A DNA stretch of 40,196 nucleotides from JAXMCI01 sp046349435 (lineage in GTDB: Bacteria; Pseudomonadota; Alphaproteobacteria; Dongiales; Dongiaceae). Each line of letters starts with the position of its first letter. The first letter of the stretch is position 1. Below are positions 32,580-39,455 of the stretch, piece after piece. Position numbers and translations under genes: made by a program. The stretch is taken from assembly GCA_046349435.1 (NCBI GenBank), contig JAXMCI010000052.1:1-40196 (forward strand), written 5' to 3'. The notes below the pieces were generated by a model. It worked only from the letters and a program-made list of their open reading frames with translations. It was not told the origin of the DNA and ran no database searches.

Positions 32580-34592
32580 ATGAGCGAGCCCGAGCGGGCC
32601 GGCGGCCGGACGCAGCCGGCGCCGAGGCGGCGGTCGGCCGGCGGCCGGATGCTGCGGGTCGTGGCGTGGGTGCTCGGCGGCATCGTCCTGCTGGTCGCCG
32701 CCGGCATCGCCTTCCTGGTCTTCCTGTTCGACTGGAACGACCTCAAGGGCGTCGTCGCGCACCAGTCGAGCCGCGCCAGCGGCCGCGATGTGGCGATCGA
32801 CGGCGACATCGAGGTCGATCTCTCCCTGACGCCGCACATCCGGATCGACGGGCTGCGGCTCGGCAATCCGACCTGGGCCGCCGATCCGCAGCTGGCGCGC
32901 ATCGGCTCGCTGCAGTTCAGCATCGAGCTGCTCGAGCTGCTGCGCGGCCGGATGGTGCTGCCGGAGGTCGTGCTCGACCGGCCGAAGATCAGCCTGGAGA
33001 AGGGCGAGAACGGCCGCGCCACCTGGTCCTTCGGCGACAATCCCGGCGCCGTCGCCGTCGCCCGGACGGCAGTCCCGAGCCGGCGCGAGAGCTTCCCGAT
33101 CATCGGCAACCTGGTGATCCGCGACGGCAGCATCCGCTATCTCGACCGCAAGGGCGGCATCGACATCACCAGCGAGGTCAGCACCGCCGTCGGCACCGCC
33201 GCCGGCCGGGCGCAGGTGACGCTGCACGGCGAGGGCAAGTTCCAGGAGCAGCGCTTCACCCTCGACGTGACGGCCGGATCGCTGCTGCAGCTGCGGCAGA
33301 GCGCGACGCCCTACCCGCTCACCGTCGACGCCGCGATCGGCGCGACGCGCGGCCATGTCGAGGGCACGCTGACCCGCCCGCTCGACCTCGAGGGGCTGAA
33401 CCTGACCCTGCGCCTCTCCGGCCGGAACATGGCCGAGCTGTTCCCGATCTTCGGCATCCCGGTGCCGCCGACGCCGCGCTACGACCTCACCGGCAAGCTC
33501 GAGCACGAGGGCGATGTCTGGCGCTTCACCGGTGCCGCCGGCCGGCTCGGCGACAGCGACCTCGCCGGCGACGTGACGATCGACGCCGGCCGGGAGCGGC
33601 CCGTGCTGCAGGCCACGCTGCGCTCGCACCGGCTCGACTACACCGCGCTGGCCGGGCTGATCGGCGCGGCGCCGCCCGGCAGCGGCGAGGCGGCGCCGCG
33701 CAAGGCGGCGGACCGCGTGCTGCCGGACACCCCGATCGACGTCGCCCGGCTGCGCGCCATGGACATGGACGTCACGCTGGACGGCGACCGGGTGACGGTT
33801 CCCGACATGCCGATGCAGGCGCTGCATGCGCGCTTCCGCCTCGATGACGGCCGGCTCGTGGTCGAGCCGCTGCGCTTCGGCATCGCCCAGGGCGACATCG
33901 CCGGCTCGATCGTGCTGGACGGGCGCAAGGCGGTGCCGGCGGCCGCGGCCGACCTGGCGATCAGCAAGGTCGACCTCGCGCGATTCTTCGCCGGCACCCG
34001 CTTCGCGAAGGAGATCCGCGGCACGCTGGCCGGCCGCGCCAGGCTCGAGGGCCACGGGCGCTCCTTCGCCGACCTGCTCGGCACCGCCAGCGGCGACGTC
34101 GCGCTGTTCGGCGCCAACGGCCGGTTCAGCAAGCTCGTGGTCGAGCTGATCGGCCTCGACATCGCCGAGTCGCTGGGCCTGATCCTGACCAAGGACGAGC
34201 CGATCCGGCTGCGCTGCGTGGTCGGCGACTTCGCGGTCGAGGACGGGCTGATGGCGGTGCGCACGCTGGTGCTCGACACCAGCGACAGCAACATCACCGG
34301 CGACGGCACCATCAGCCTGTCGAAGGAGCGGCTGAAGCTCACCATCGAGGCCCATCCCAAGGACCCGAGCGTGCTGGCGGCACGCGCGCCGATCCATATC
34401 GCGGGCAGCTTCGCCCATCCCTCGGCCGCACCCGACGCCAAGGTGCTGGCGGCGCGCGGCGGGGCGGCGGTGGCGCTGGGCGCGCTGCTCACCCCGCTGG
34501 CCGCGATGCTGCCCTTCATCGAGCTCGGCCTCGGCGAGGACAGCCCCTGCCAGCAGCTCATCGGCGAGGCGCGGCGCAACGTCGCCAGGTAG
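32580..34592 (+). CDS. AsmA-family envelope protein
   Basis: A 670-residue protein. ATG 32580 has a GGGAGGCG box. An N-terminal membrane anchor (residues about 24-48, MLRVVAWVLGGIVLLVAAGIAFLVFLF) is followed by the AsmA N-terminal region (RDVAIDGDIEVDLSLTPHIRIDGLRLGNPTWA). Repeated beta-strand units lie between, and the C-terminal AsmA-like region includes GTLAGRARLEGHGRSFADLLGTASGDVALFGANG. These proteins are thought to bridge the periplasm and move phospholipids. It may relate to the Mla system at 17-21 kb only by theme. Confidence 0.88.
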   Translation: MSEPERAGGRTQPAPRRRSAGGRMLRVVAWVLGGIVLLVAAGIAFLVFLFDWNDLKGVVAHQSSRASGRDVAIDGDIEVDLSLTPHIRIDGLRLGNPTWAADPQLARIGSLQFSIELLELLRGRMVLPEVVLDRPKISLEKGENGRATWSFGDNPGAVAVARTAVPSRRESFPIIGNLVIRDGSIRYLDRKGGIDITSEVSTAVGTAAGRAQVTLHGEGKFQEQRFTLDVTAGSLLQLRQSATPYPLTVDAAIGATRGHVEGTLTRPLDLEGLNLTLRLSGRNMAELFPIFGIPVPPTPRYDLTGKLEHEGDVWRFTGAAGRLGDSDLAGDVTIDAGRERPVLQATLRSHRLDYTALAGLIGAAPPGSGEAAPRKAADRVLPDTPIDVARLRAMDMDVTLDGDRVTVPDMPMQALHARFRLDDGRLVVEPLRFGIAQGDIAGSIVLDGRKAVPAAAADLAISKVDLARFFAGTRFAKEIRGTLAGRARLEGHGRSFADLLGTASGDVALFGANGRFSKLVVELIGLDIAESLGLILTKDEPIRLRCVVGDFAVEDGLMAVRTLVLDTSDSNITGDGTISLSKERLKLTIEAHPKDPSVLAARAPIHIAGSFAHPSAAPDAKVLAARGGAAVALGALLTPLAAMLPFIELGLGEDSPCQQLIGEARRNVAR

Positions 34593-34608
34593 CGAGCCGA
34601 CGTGAAAA

Positions 34609-34632
34609 GGGCCGCAGCCTCGGCTGCGGCCC
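34609..34632 (-). terminator. Rho-independent terminator of the small-gene operon (minus strand)
   Basis: GGGCCGCAGCC (34609-34619) pairs with GGCTGCGGCCC (34622-34632). On the minus strand the stem is followed by TTTT (34608-34605). It could also serve the AsmA gene, but the T-run favours the minus strand. Confidence 0.8.
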
Positions 34633-34656
34633 ACCTGCTTCAGACGACCGGCCGGC

Positions 34657-34731
34657 TCAGTGGAAGAACAGATAGATCAGGATGAGCACCGGGATCGGCA
34701 CGCCGAGCAGCCACAACAGTCCGTAACGCAT
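34657..34731 (-). CDS. 24-residue membrane microprotein
   Basis: MRYGLLWLLGVPIPVLILIY then LFFH: a single hydrophobic helix with a Pro-rich centre. The ATG at 34731 is preceded by GGGAGAG, and the terminator follows 25 bases past the stop, so a real gene is well supported by its signals. Too short for the usual gene callers. Third gene of a minus-strand operon with 35020-35289 and 34755-35039. Function unknown. Confidence 0.7.
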   Translation of the reverse strand: MRYGLLWLLGVPIPVLILIYLFFH

Positions 34732-34754
34732 CGATCTCTCCCTTTTCTCCAGCG

Positions 34755-35039
34755 CTAGCCGAGCTTCGTCGGCGCCGCCTGGTCGCGCTCGGCATCGCCG
34801 CCCAGCGCCAGGATTGCCTTGCTGACCCGGCCGACCATGTTCTCCTCGCCGCCGGTCATGTTCTCTTCCTCGGCGACGGCGAGCTGCCGCGCATCCTGGT
34901 CCCATTGCCGCAGGATCCGCAGCTTCTGCTCGCGGGTCAGCGCCTGCTCGGCGAGCACGTCGCCGGGCTCCGCGAAGCAGCCCGCCGGATTGAGCAGGGC
35001 TGCCTCGAGGTCGATCGGCCTATCGCTTGTCCGTGCCAC
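34755..35039 (-). CDS. Conserved small hypothetical protein (LSREQK type)
   Basis: A 94-residue soluble protein. The likely start is GTG 35039, which overlaps the end of the preceding gene (stop at 35020-35022) by 20 bases, suggesting translational coupling. Residues from about 6: RPIDLEAALLNPAGCFAEPGDVLAEQALTREQKLRILRQWDQDARQLAVAEEENM. I recall similar proteins in many proteobacteria (pattern DLEAAL...PASVF...LSREQK...LRRWEYDA), all without known function. An upstream in-frame start would add an Arg-rich, non-conserved stretch. Confidence 0.75.
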   Translation of the reverse strand: MARTSDRPIDLEAALLNPAGCFAEPGDVLAEQALTREQKLRILRQWDQDARQLAVAEEENMTGGEENMVGRVSKAILALGGDAERDQAAPTKLG

Positions 35040-35289
35040 GGCCGGTGTCCCGCAGCGCCGGGTCCTCGCCCTTGGCGTGCCGCTTGCCCTCGGCCTCGGC
35101 ACGCTCGAGCTCGGCCTTCTCGCCGCCCTCGACCGCCTTCCGGGCCTTCTGCGCGGCGTCGTCGACCCGGCCGCTGTCGACGAAGTCCTTGGTCGCCTGG
35201 TTGTAGGCGCGGGCGCCGCTGCGGCTGCCTTCGCCCTCGTTCTTCTGATCGCCCGGCTTCCGATCGCCCGGCTTCTGGTCGCCCGACAT
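35020..35289 (-). CDS. Small hydrophilic stress-type protein with Lys/Glu-rich repeats
   Basis: An 89-residue, strongly charged, Gly/Lys/Glu/Asp-rich protein with no hydrophobic segment. The N-terminus holds two and a half copies of a 15-base repeat coding GDQKP/GDRKP. The middle part, ARAYNQATKDFVDSGRVDDAAQKARKAVEGGEKAELERAEAEGKR, is helical and resembles a family of small acid/charged stress proteins. ATG 35289 has AGGAGA upstream. An EcfG-like promoter lies 33 bases before the start. Confidence 0.7.
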   Translation of the reverse strand: MSGDQKPGDRKPGDQKNEGEGSRSGARAYNQATKDFVDSGRVDDAAQKARKAVEGGEKAELERAEAEGKRHAKGEDPALRDTGRGTDKR

Positions 35290-35319
35290 GCTGGTCTCCT
35301 GCTGCCAAGATGCCGCCTA

Positions 35320-37053
35320 TCAATGCCGATCCCCCGCGTCGGTTCCCGGCGCGAGGCGCAGCTGCAGGCTGAGCGTGGTGCCCGGCGGACCGGACCGCGC
35401 GGCGGCGCCGCCGGCCTGGCGCGCCAGCGCCGCGATCAGGGCGAGGCCGATCCCCGGCGCCGCCCCGGCGTCCGACGGCATCCCGATACCGTCGTCGGCG
35501 ATCGACAGCAGCGCGACCCCGGGCTCGTCGAGACGGCGGACGCTGATCGCGATGCGGCCGGAGCGGTCGCCGGGAAAGGCGTGCTCGAAGGCGTTGGTGA
35601 TCGCCTCGGTGACGAGCAGCGCGATCGGCACCGCCTTCTCGGCCGCGACCGCCTCGCGGCCGATCTCGACGCTGACCCGGACCCGCTCCGACGAGACGGC
35701 CGAGGCGCCCTGCAGCATCTCGCAGAGCTCGATCAGCAGCGGCTGCAGCTCGACCAGCTGCAGGTCGTCGTTCTGGTAGAGGTGGCGATGGACCAGCGCC
35801 AGCGCGCGGATCCGCGTCTGCACCTCGCCGATCGCGCGGCGGCCCGGGCTCGGGCCAAGCGTGCGGGCATGCAGGTTGAGCAGGCTGGTGATGAGCTGCA
35901 GGTTGTTCTTCACCCGATGATGGATCTCGCGCAGCAGGATGTCCTTCTGCGCCAGCGATTGGCGCAGCTCGCTCTCGCGCATGCGCACCTGGGCCGCCAT
36001 CGCGCCGAAGCTGTCGCCGAGCTGGCGCAGCTCGGCCGGCGCCCGGCCGAGATCGAGGCCGAAGCTGCGGCCCCGGCTGAAGGCGTTGGCGGCACGATTC
36101 AGCACGGCGATCCAGCGGCCGACCAGCTGGTCGGCGGCGATCCAGGCGGTAAGGATGACCGCCGCCCAGATCGCCGCCAGGACCAGCAGGCGGTAGACGA
36201 GGTCGTGGGTCACCCAGTCGATGGTGCCGGCCGCCGGCAGCCCGAGCAGCAGGACGAGGCTGCTGTTGGCGAGCGGCACGGCGCTGTACACGCGGCGGTT
36301 GCCGGAGCGGTCGCGCGCCTCGAACTCGCCGATCCGCTGGTGCGCCGCCTGCCGCAGCATCGCCGGCGACGGCAGGCCGGCATCGGGGGCGTCGCCGCCG
36401 AGCCCGCTCATCGCCACGCCGGCGCTGTCGAGCACGTAGACGACGCCGTCCCCGGGAAACCGGCTGCCGCGTCCGACGCTGCCCAGCCAGTCGAGCTTGA
36501 TCGCCACCGCGATCGCGCCCGACAGGGGGCGGGCGCCGGGATCGAGCGCCTGCGCCGCGACCACGATCGGCACGTGCGAGACCTTGCCGACGGCGAAGTC
36601 GCCGATGACGAAGCCGGGGTCCGCCGCCAGCCGGCGGAACCAGGTCTGCTCGGCGAAGCTGACGCCGAGCGCGGCGCTGTCGGGGCTGCAGGTCACCCGG
36701 CCGGCGCCGTCGAGCAGCGCGACGTCGGCATATTCAGGGTAGGCGGCGACCATGGCGCCCAGCCGGCGCGAGCAGTCGCCCGAGCCCAGCCCGCGGAGCC
36801 CGGCGGCGTAGCTCTGCAGCAGCCGGCGCGTGTCGGCGAAGAAGTCCTCCTCGAACGCCGAGGCGAGCTCCGCATATTGCTGCACCTGGGCGCGGGCACG
36901 CCCGGACTGCTCGCGATAGGCGTTGATCGCCAGGATGACGCTGAGCGCCGTCGGCAGCAGCAGGATGATGCCCAGCAGCACGATCAGGCGGCGGCGCAGC
37001 GAATCGATGATCCGCCAGGCGCCCGACTTCGGACGGTGCGGGACGGCTGACAC
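35320..37053 (-). CDS. Sensor histidine kinase of the HisKA_2 type, probable PhyR kinase
   Basis: A 577-residue membrane kinase. One N-terminal helix (residues 20-43), an extracytoplasmic sensor domain (about 45-280, Cache-like), a second helix (about 284-306), a HAMP region (about 307-360), a HisKA_2 dimerisation domain with ILLREIHHRVKNNLQLITSLLNLHAR (phosphoacceptor His378 or 379) and a HATPase domain with N487 in TEAITNAFEHAFPG and DDGIGMP (520-526). HisKA_2 kinases of this type activate PhyR. The signal sensed cannot be predicted. Divergent by one gene from the PhyR-NepR-EcfG cluster, on the same strand as phyR. Confidence 0.88.
   Translation of the reverse strand: MSAVPHRPKSGAWRIIDSLRRRLIVLLGIILLLPTALSVILAINAYREQSGRARAQVQQYAELASAFEEDFFADTRRLLQSYAAGLRGLGSGDCSRRLGAMVAAYPEYADVALLDGAGRVTCSPDSAALGVSFAEQTWFRRLAADPGFVIGDFAVGKVSHVPIVVAAQALDPGARPLSGAIAVAIKLDWLGSVGRGSRFPGDGVVYVLDSAGVAMSGLGGDAPDAGLPSPAMLRQAAHQRIGEFEARDRSGNRRVYSAVPLANSSLVLLLGLPAAGTIDWVTHDLVYRLLVLAAIWAAVILTAWIAADQLVGRWIAVLNRAANAFSRGRSFGLDLGRAPAELRQLGDSFGAMAAQVRMRESELRQSLAQKDILLREIHHRVKNNLQLITSLLNLHARTLGPSPGRRAIGEVQTRIRALALVHRHLYQNDDLQLVELQPLLIELCEMLQGASAVSSERVRVSVEIGREAVAAEKAVPIALLVTEAITNAFEHAFPGDRSGRIAISVRRLDEPGVALLSIADDGIGMPSDAGAAPGIGLALIAALARQAGGAAARSGPPGTTLSLQLRLAPGTDAGDRH
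35322..35346 (-). promoter_or_regulatory. Candidate EcfG promoter of the small-gene operon
   Basis: On the minus strand GGAAC (35346-35342)-N16-CATT (35325-35322), 33 bases before the ATG at 35289. It lies inside the 3' end of the sensor kinase gene. Confidence 0.5.
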
Positions 37054-37131
37054 CCGGGCTCCTCACCGCACGAGAGATCGCCCGCCGGACCGTCGCCTCG
37101 CGGCGCCGGCGGCGCGGCGGTGTGACAGCCC

Positions 37132-37156
37132 AATGCCCCCTGCCGGCTACGGTTCC
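37132..37156 (-). promoter_or_regulatory. Candidate EcfG promoter upstream of the kinase
   Basis: On the minus strand GGAAC (37156-37152)-N16-CATT (37135-37132), 79 bases before the kinase ATG at 37053. Confidence 0.45.
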
Positions 37157-37216
37157 GTCCTGCCCCCCGCGCGCATCTGCCCCATGCGCATCTGCCTGTT
37201 GCGCGCCGGCCGCCGG

Positions 37217-38047
37217 TCAGCTGCCGGAGGCGACCTTCGGCGACGCGGCGATCTCGACCTTCTCCGGCGGCTGGAACGACAGCGCCTGGGAGATGGTGAC
37301 CTTCAGCACGTCGGGCTCGAAGGGCTTGGTCACCAGGTAGGTCGGCTCGGCCCGGGTGCCGGTCAGCAGCTTCTCGGGATAGGCGGTGACGAAGATCACC
37401 GGCACGTCGATCGACTGCAGGATCTCCTGCACCGCGGCGATGCCGGAGCCGCCCTCCTCGAGCTGGATGTCGGCGAGCACCAGGCCCGGCCGGGTGGTGC
37501 GGGCCATGGCGATGGCGTCGTTCTGCCGCGAGGCGATGCCGACCACCGTGTGGCCCATGTCGCGCACGATGCCGGCGATGTCGAGCGCGATGATCGGCTC
37601 GTCCTCGATGACCAGCACGGTGGTCGCGGCCTGACGCCTGAGATCCTCGCGCGCCTGCTCCAGCAGGCGGCGGACCTCCTTCTCGGAGACCTGCAGGATG
37701 TGCGCGGTCTGCTCGACGGAGAAGCGCTCGAGCTGGACCAGCAGCAGGGCCTGGCGCTCGCGCGGCGGCAGCGCCTCCAGCCTCGCCTTGACCAGGCTGT
37801 CCGCCCGCTCGCCGCCGGCCTCGGCCCGCGGCAGCGCGCTGTCGACGATGGTCCAGACGTCGTGGAACAGGCGGAACAGCTGCAGCCGGACGCTGCTCTC
37901 CGGCGACATGCGCTGCGGCTCCTCCAGCAGCGTCTCGAGGCAGACGCGGATGTACTCGTCGCCCCGCGCCTGCGACCCGGTCAGCGCCCGCGCATAGCGC
38001 CTGAGATAGGGCAGCTGCTTAACGATCTCCTGCGACAAGTCCGGCAT
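37217..38047 (-). CDS. phyR: PhyR-type response regulator (sigma-like domain plus receiver)
   Basis: A 276-residue general stress response regulator. Residues 1-135 mimic an ECF sigma factor (LPYLRRYARALTGSQARGDEYIRV; ALPPRERQALLLVQLERFSVEQTA) and residues 140-260 form a receiver with Asp193 (LVLADIQLEEGG), acidic pair 148-149, Thr221 and Lys241. Phosphorylated PhyR binds NepR and frees EcfG. The start at 38047 (MPDLSQ) fits PhyR homologues; ATG 38107 is an alternative. Unlike the typical EcfG target, no good GGAAC motif is seen on this side of the intergenic region. Confidence 0.95.
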   Translation of the reverse strand: MPDLSQEIVKQLPYLRRYARALTGSQARGDEYIRVCLETLLEEPQRMSPESSVRLQLFRLFHDVWTIVDSALPRAEAGGERADSLVKARLEALPPRERQALLLVQLERFSVEQTAHILQVSEKEVRRLLEQAREDLRRQAATTVLVIEDEPIIALDIAGIVRDMGHTVVGIASRQNDAIAMARTTRPGLVLADIQLEEGGSGIAAVQEILQSIDVPVIFVTAYPEKLLTGTRAEPTYLVTKPFEPDVLKVTISQALSFQPPEKVEIAASPKVASGS

Positions 38048-38107
38048 TCCCCGATCTCCCGAGCCTGATTGAATTGAGTTCTGGAACGATTTTTCGAGCG
38101 TGACCAT

Positions 38108-38132
38108 GGAACCGGCCGCGTCTCGCCGCGTT
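38108..38132 (+). promoter_or_regulatory. Near-perfect EcfG promoter of the nepR-ecfG operon
   Basis: GGAAC (38108-38112), 16 bases, CGTT (38129-38132): identical to the general-stress promoter consensus. Oriented towards nepR (start 38365) and ecfG. It would give positive autoregulation. The leader is about 225 bases and otherwise has no recognisable gene. Confidence 0.8.
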
Positions 38133-38364
38133 TCGACAGCTGCATAGCTGGGTCCGCCGCAGCCGCCGGTCAAGCGCGGGCGGGTCCGGCAAGGCCGGTG
38201 CGCCCCCCGCCAGGGACCTCGCGCCGAACACCGAACCAGCGGTCGATTGCCGGGCGTGGCGGCCGGCACCATCTGGAAGCAAGCCGCGCTCGCGAGATGG
38301 CCGACAGATGCAGATGCAGGTGCCACGAATGGTTCATCACCCGCTCCTGGATGCGGAAGGCGTT

Positions 38365-38583
38365 ATGGGCAAGGGCGACGAGAAGGATCCGCCGCTGCGC
38401 GCGGACGCCAGGACGCACGGCGGCGAGCCGGCGACTGGCAAGGGTGCGGCGGCTGACGGCATGATGGATCGCTGGTTCCAGCAGCAGCTGCGACATCTCT
38501 ACAACGATGTCGTAAACGAGCCTCTGCCGCACGAGTTCCTCGAGATTCTCGGAAAAATTCCGAGCCGGAAGCCCGAAACCTGA
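38365..38583 (+). CDS. nepR: NepR anti-sigma factor
   Basis: A 72-residue protein. ATG 38365 has GGAAGG at five bases. The C-terminal half MMDRWFQQQLRHLYNDVVNEPLPHEFLEILGKIPS is the NepR signature of two helices (LR.LYDDVV.EP.P..F..LL). The N-terminal part is disordered and Gly/Asp-rich, as usual. NepR binds EcfG until phosphorylated PhyR removes it. ATG 38308 upstream would add 19 residues that are not conserved. Confidence 0.92.
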   Translation: MGKGDEKDPPLRADARTHGGEPATGKGAAADGMMDRWFQQQLRHLYNDVVNEPLPHEFLEILGKIPSRKPET

Positions 38584-38641
38584 TCGGACGCCGCCGCCGA
38601 CCCCTCGCCTTCCCGACGCTTGTCCCAAGGGTAGTGACGCG

Positions 38642-39253
38642 ATGACGACGACCGAGTCGACCACCAGCAGCAACGTCATCGAAGCGGATCTGATCGCCTG
38701 CATTCCGCATCTGCGGGCCTTCGCCAGGTTCCTCACCGGCAACCGGGAGCGGGCGGACGACCTCGTCCAGGACGCGGTCGTCCGGGCGCTCACCGCGGCG
38801 CACCAGTTCCAGCCGGGGACCAACCTGAAGGCCTGGATCTTCACCATCCTGCGCAATCTCTACTACAACGAGATCCGCAAGAACCGGGTGAAGCTGCAGT
38901 CGATCGACGAGATGGCGATCGACGAGCCGGCGATGCCGGCCACCCAGGAGGCGAGCCTGGAGTTCGGCGATTTCCGGCGCGCCTTCTGGCAGCTCGGCGA
39001 GGATCAGCGCGAGGTGCTGATCCTGGTCGGCGCCAGCGGCCTGTCCTACGAGGAGGCCGCCAAGGTCTGCAACTGCCCGACCGGCACGATCAAGAGCCGG
39101 GTGTCGCGGGCCCGGCGCGAGCTGATCAAGACCCTCCAGGAGGGCAGCCTCGCCCAGAAGCGCGGCGACACCGCCCCCGCCAGCCTCGAGCTCGCCGATC
39201 CGCTTGGCGCCATGCTGCTGGAGCGCAAGCTGGCCGCCAACAACAAGGGGTGA
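38642..39253 (+). CDS. ecfG: General stress sigma factor EcfG
   Basis: A 203-residue ECF sigma factor. Region 2 is about residues 18-85 (LIACIPHLRAFARFLTGNRERADDLVQDAVVRAL, NLKAWIFTILRNLYYNEIRK) and region 4 about 110-165 (FWQLGEDQREVLILVGASGLSYEEAAKVCNCPTGTIKSRVSRARRELI). Position next to nepR and phyR assigns it to the EcfG group. ATG 38642; upstream AAGGGTAG is a weak ribosome-binding site. The stop TGA lies in a short tandem repeat; a terminator follows. Confidence 0.95.
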   Translation: MTTTESTTSSNVIEADLIACIPHLRAFARFLTGNRERADDLVQDAVVRALTAAHQFQPGTNLKAWIFTILRNLYYNEIRKNRVKLQSIDEMAIDEPAMPATQEASLEFGDFRRAFWQLGEDQREVLILVGASGLSYEEAAKVCNCPTGTIKSRVSRARRELIKTLQEGSLAQKRGDTAPASLELADPLGAMLLERKLAANNKG

Positions 39254-39289
39254 GCTGACAAGGGCTGAACTGACGGGCTGAACTGACAG
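39248..39289 (+). repeat. 13-15-bp tandem repeat x3 spanning the ecfG stop codon
   Basis: Units GGGTGAGCTGACAA (39248-39261), GGGCTGAACTGAC (39262-39274) and GGGCTGAACTGACAG (39275-39289). The first contains the ecfG stop. The unequal lengths place TGA triplets in all three frames downstream. Confidence 0.85.
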
Positions 39290-39321
39290 GGGATTTGCCC
39301 GGTCCTTCCTGTCAACGACCG

Positions 39322-39350
39322 AGGCCTGCACCGGACGTGCAGGCCTTTTC
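39322..39350 (+). terminator. Rho-independent terminator of nepR-ecfG
   Basis: AGGCCTGCA (39322-39330) pairs with TGCAGGCCT (39338-39346), seven-base loop, followed by TTTTC. A good terminator for the plus-strand operon. Confidence 0.85.
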
Positions 39351-39401
39351 CATGTCCGGGCTCTTCGATGTCGCCGCCTCCCCGGCCCGGCGAAACGAAA
39401 A

Positions 39402-39431
39402 GGGGCGTGCCGCCCATCGGCGGCACGCCCC
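39402..39431 (-). terminator. Rho-independent terminator of the PRC-barrel gene
   Basis: A 13-bp stem (39402-39414 pairing with 39419-39431) with a four-base loop. On the minus strand it is followed by TTTT CG TTTCG. It lies 25 bases past the stop at 39456. Confidence 0.85.
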
Positions 39432-39455
39432 CTCGTCCGGGGTTCCGGCCTCCGG

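Noticed and set aside
32160..34634. 824-codon minus-strand open frame opposite the AsmA gene
   Set aside because: It is antisense to a clear AsmA protein. Only its last 54 codons (DUF3309) are real, from an internal ATG with its own GGAGG.
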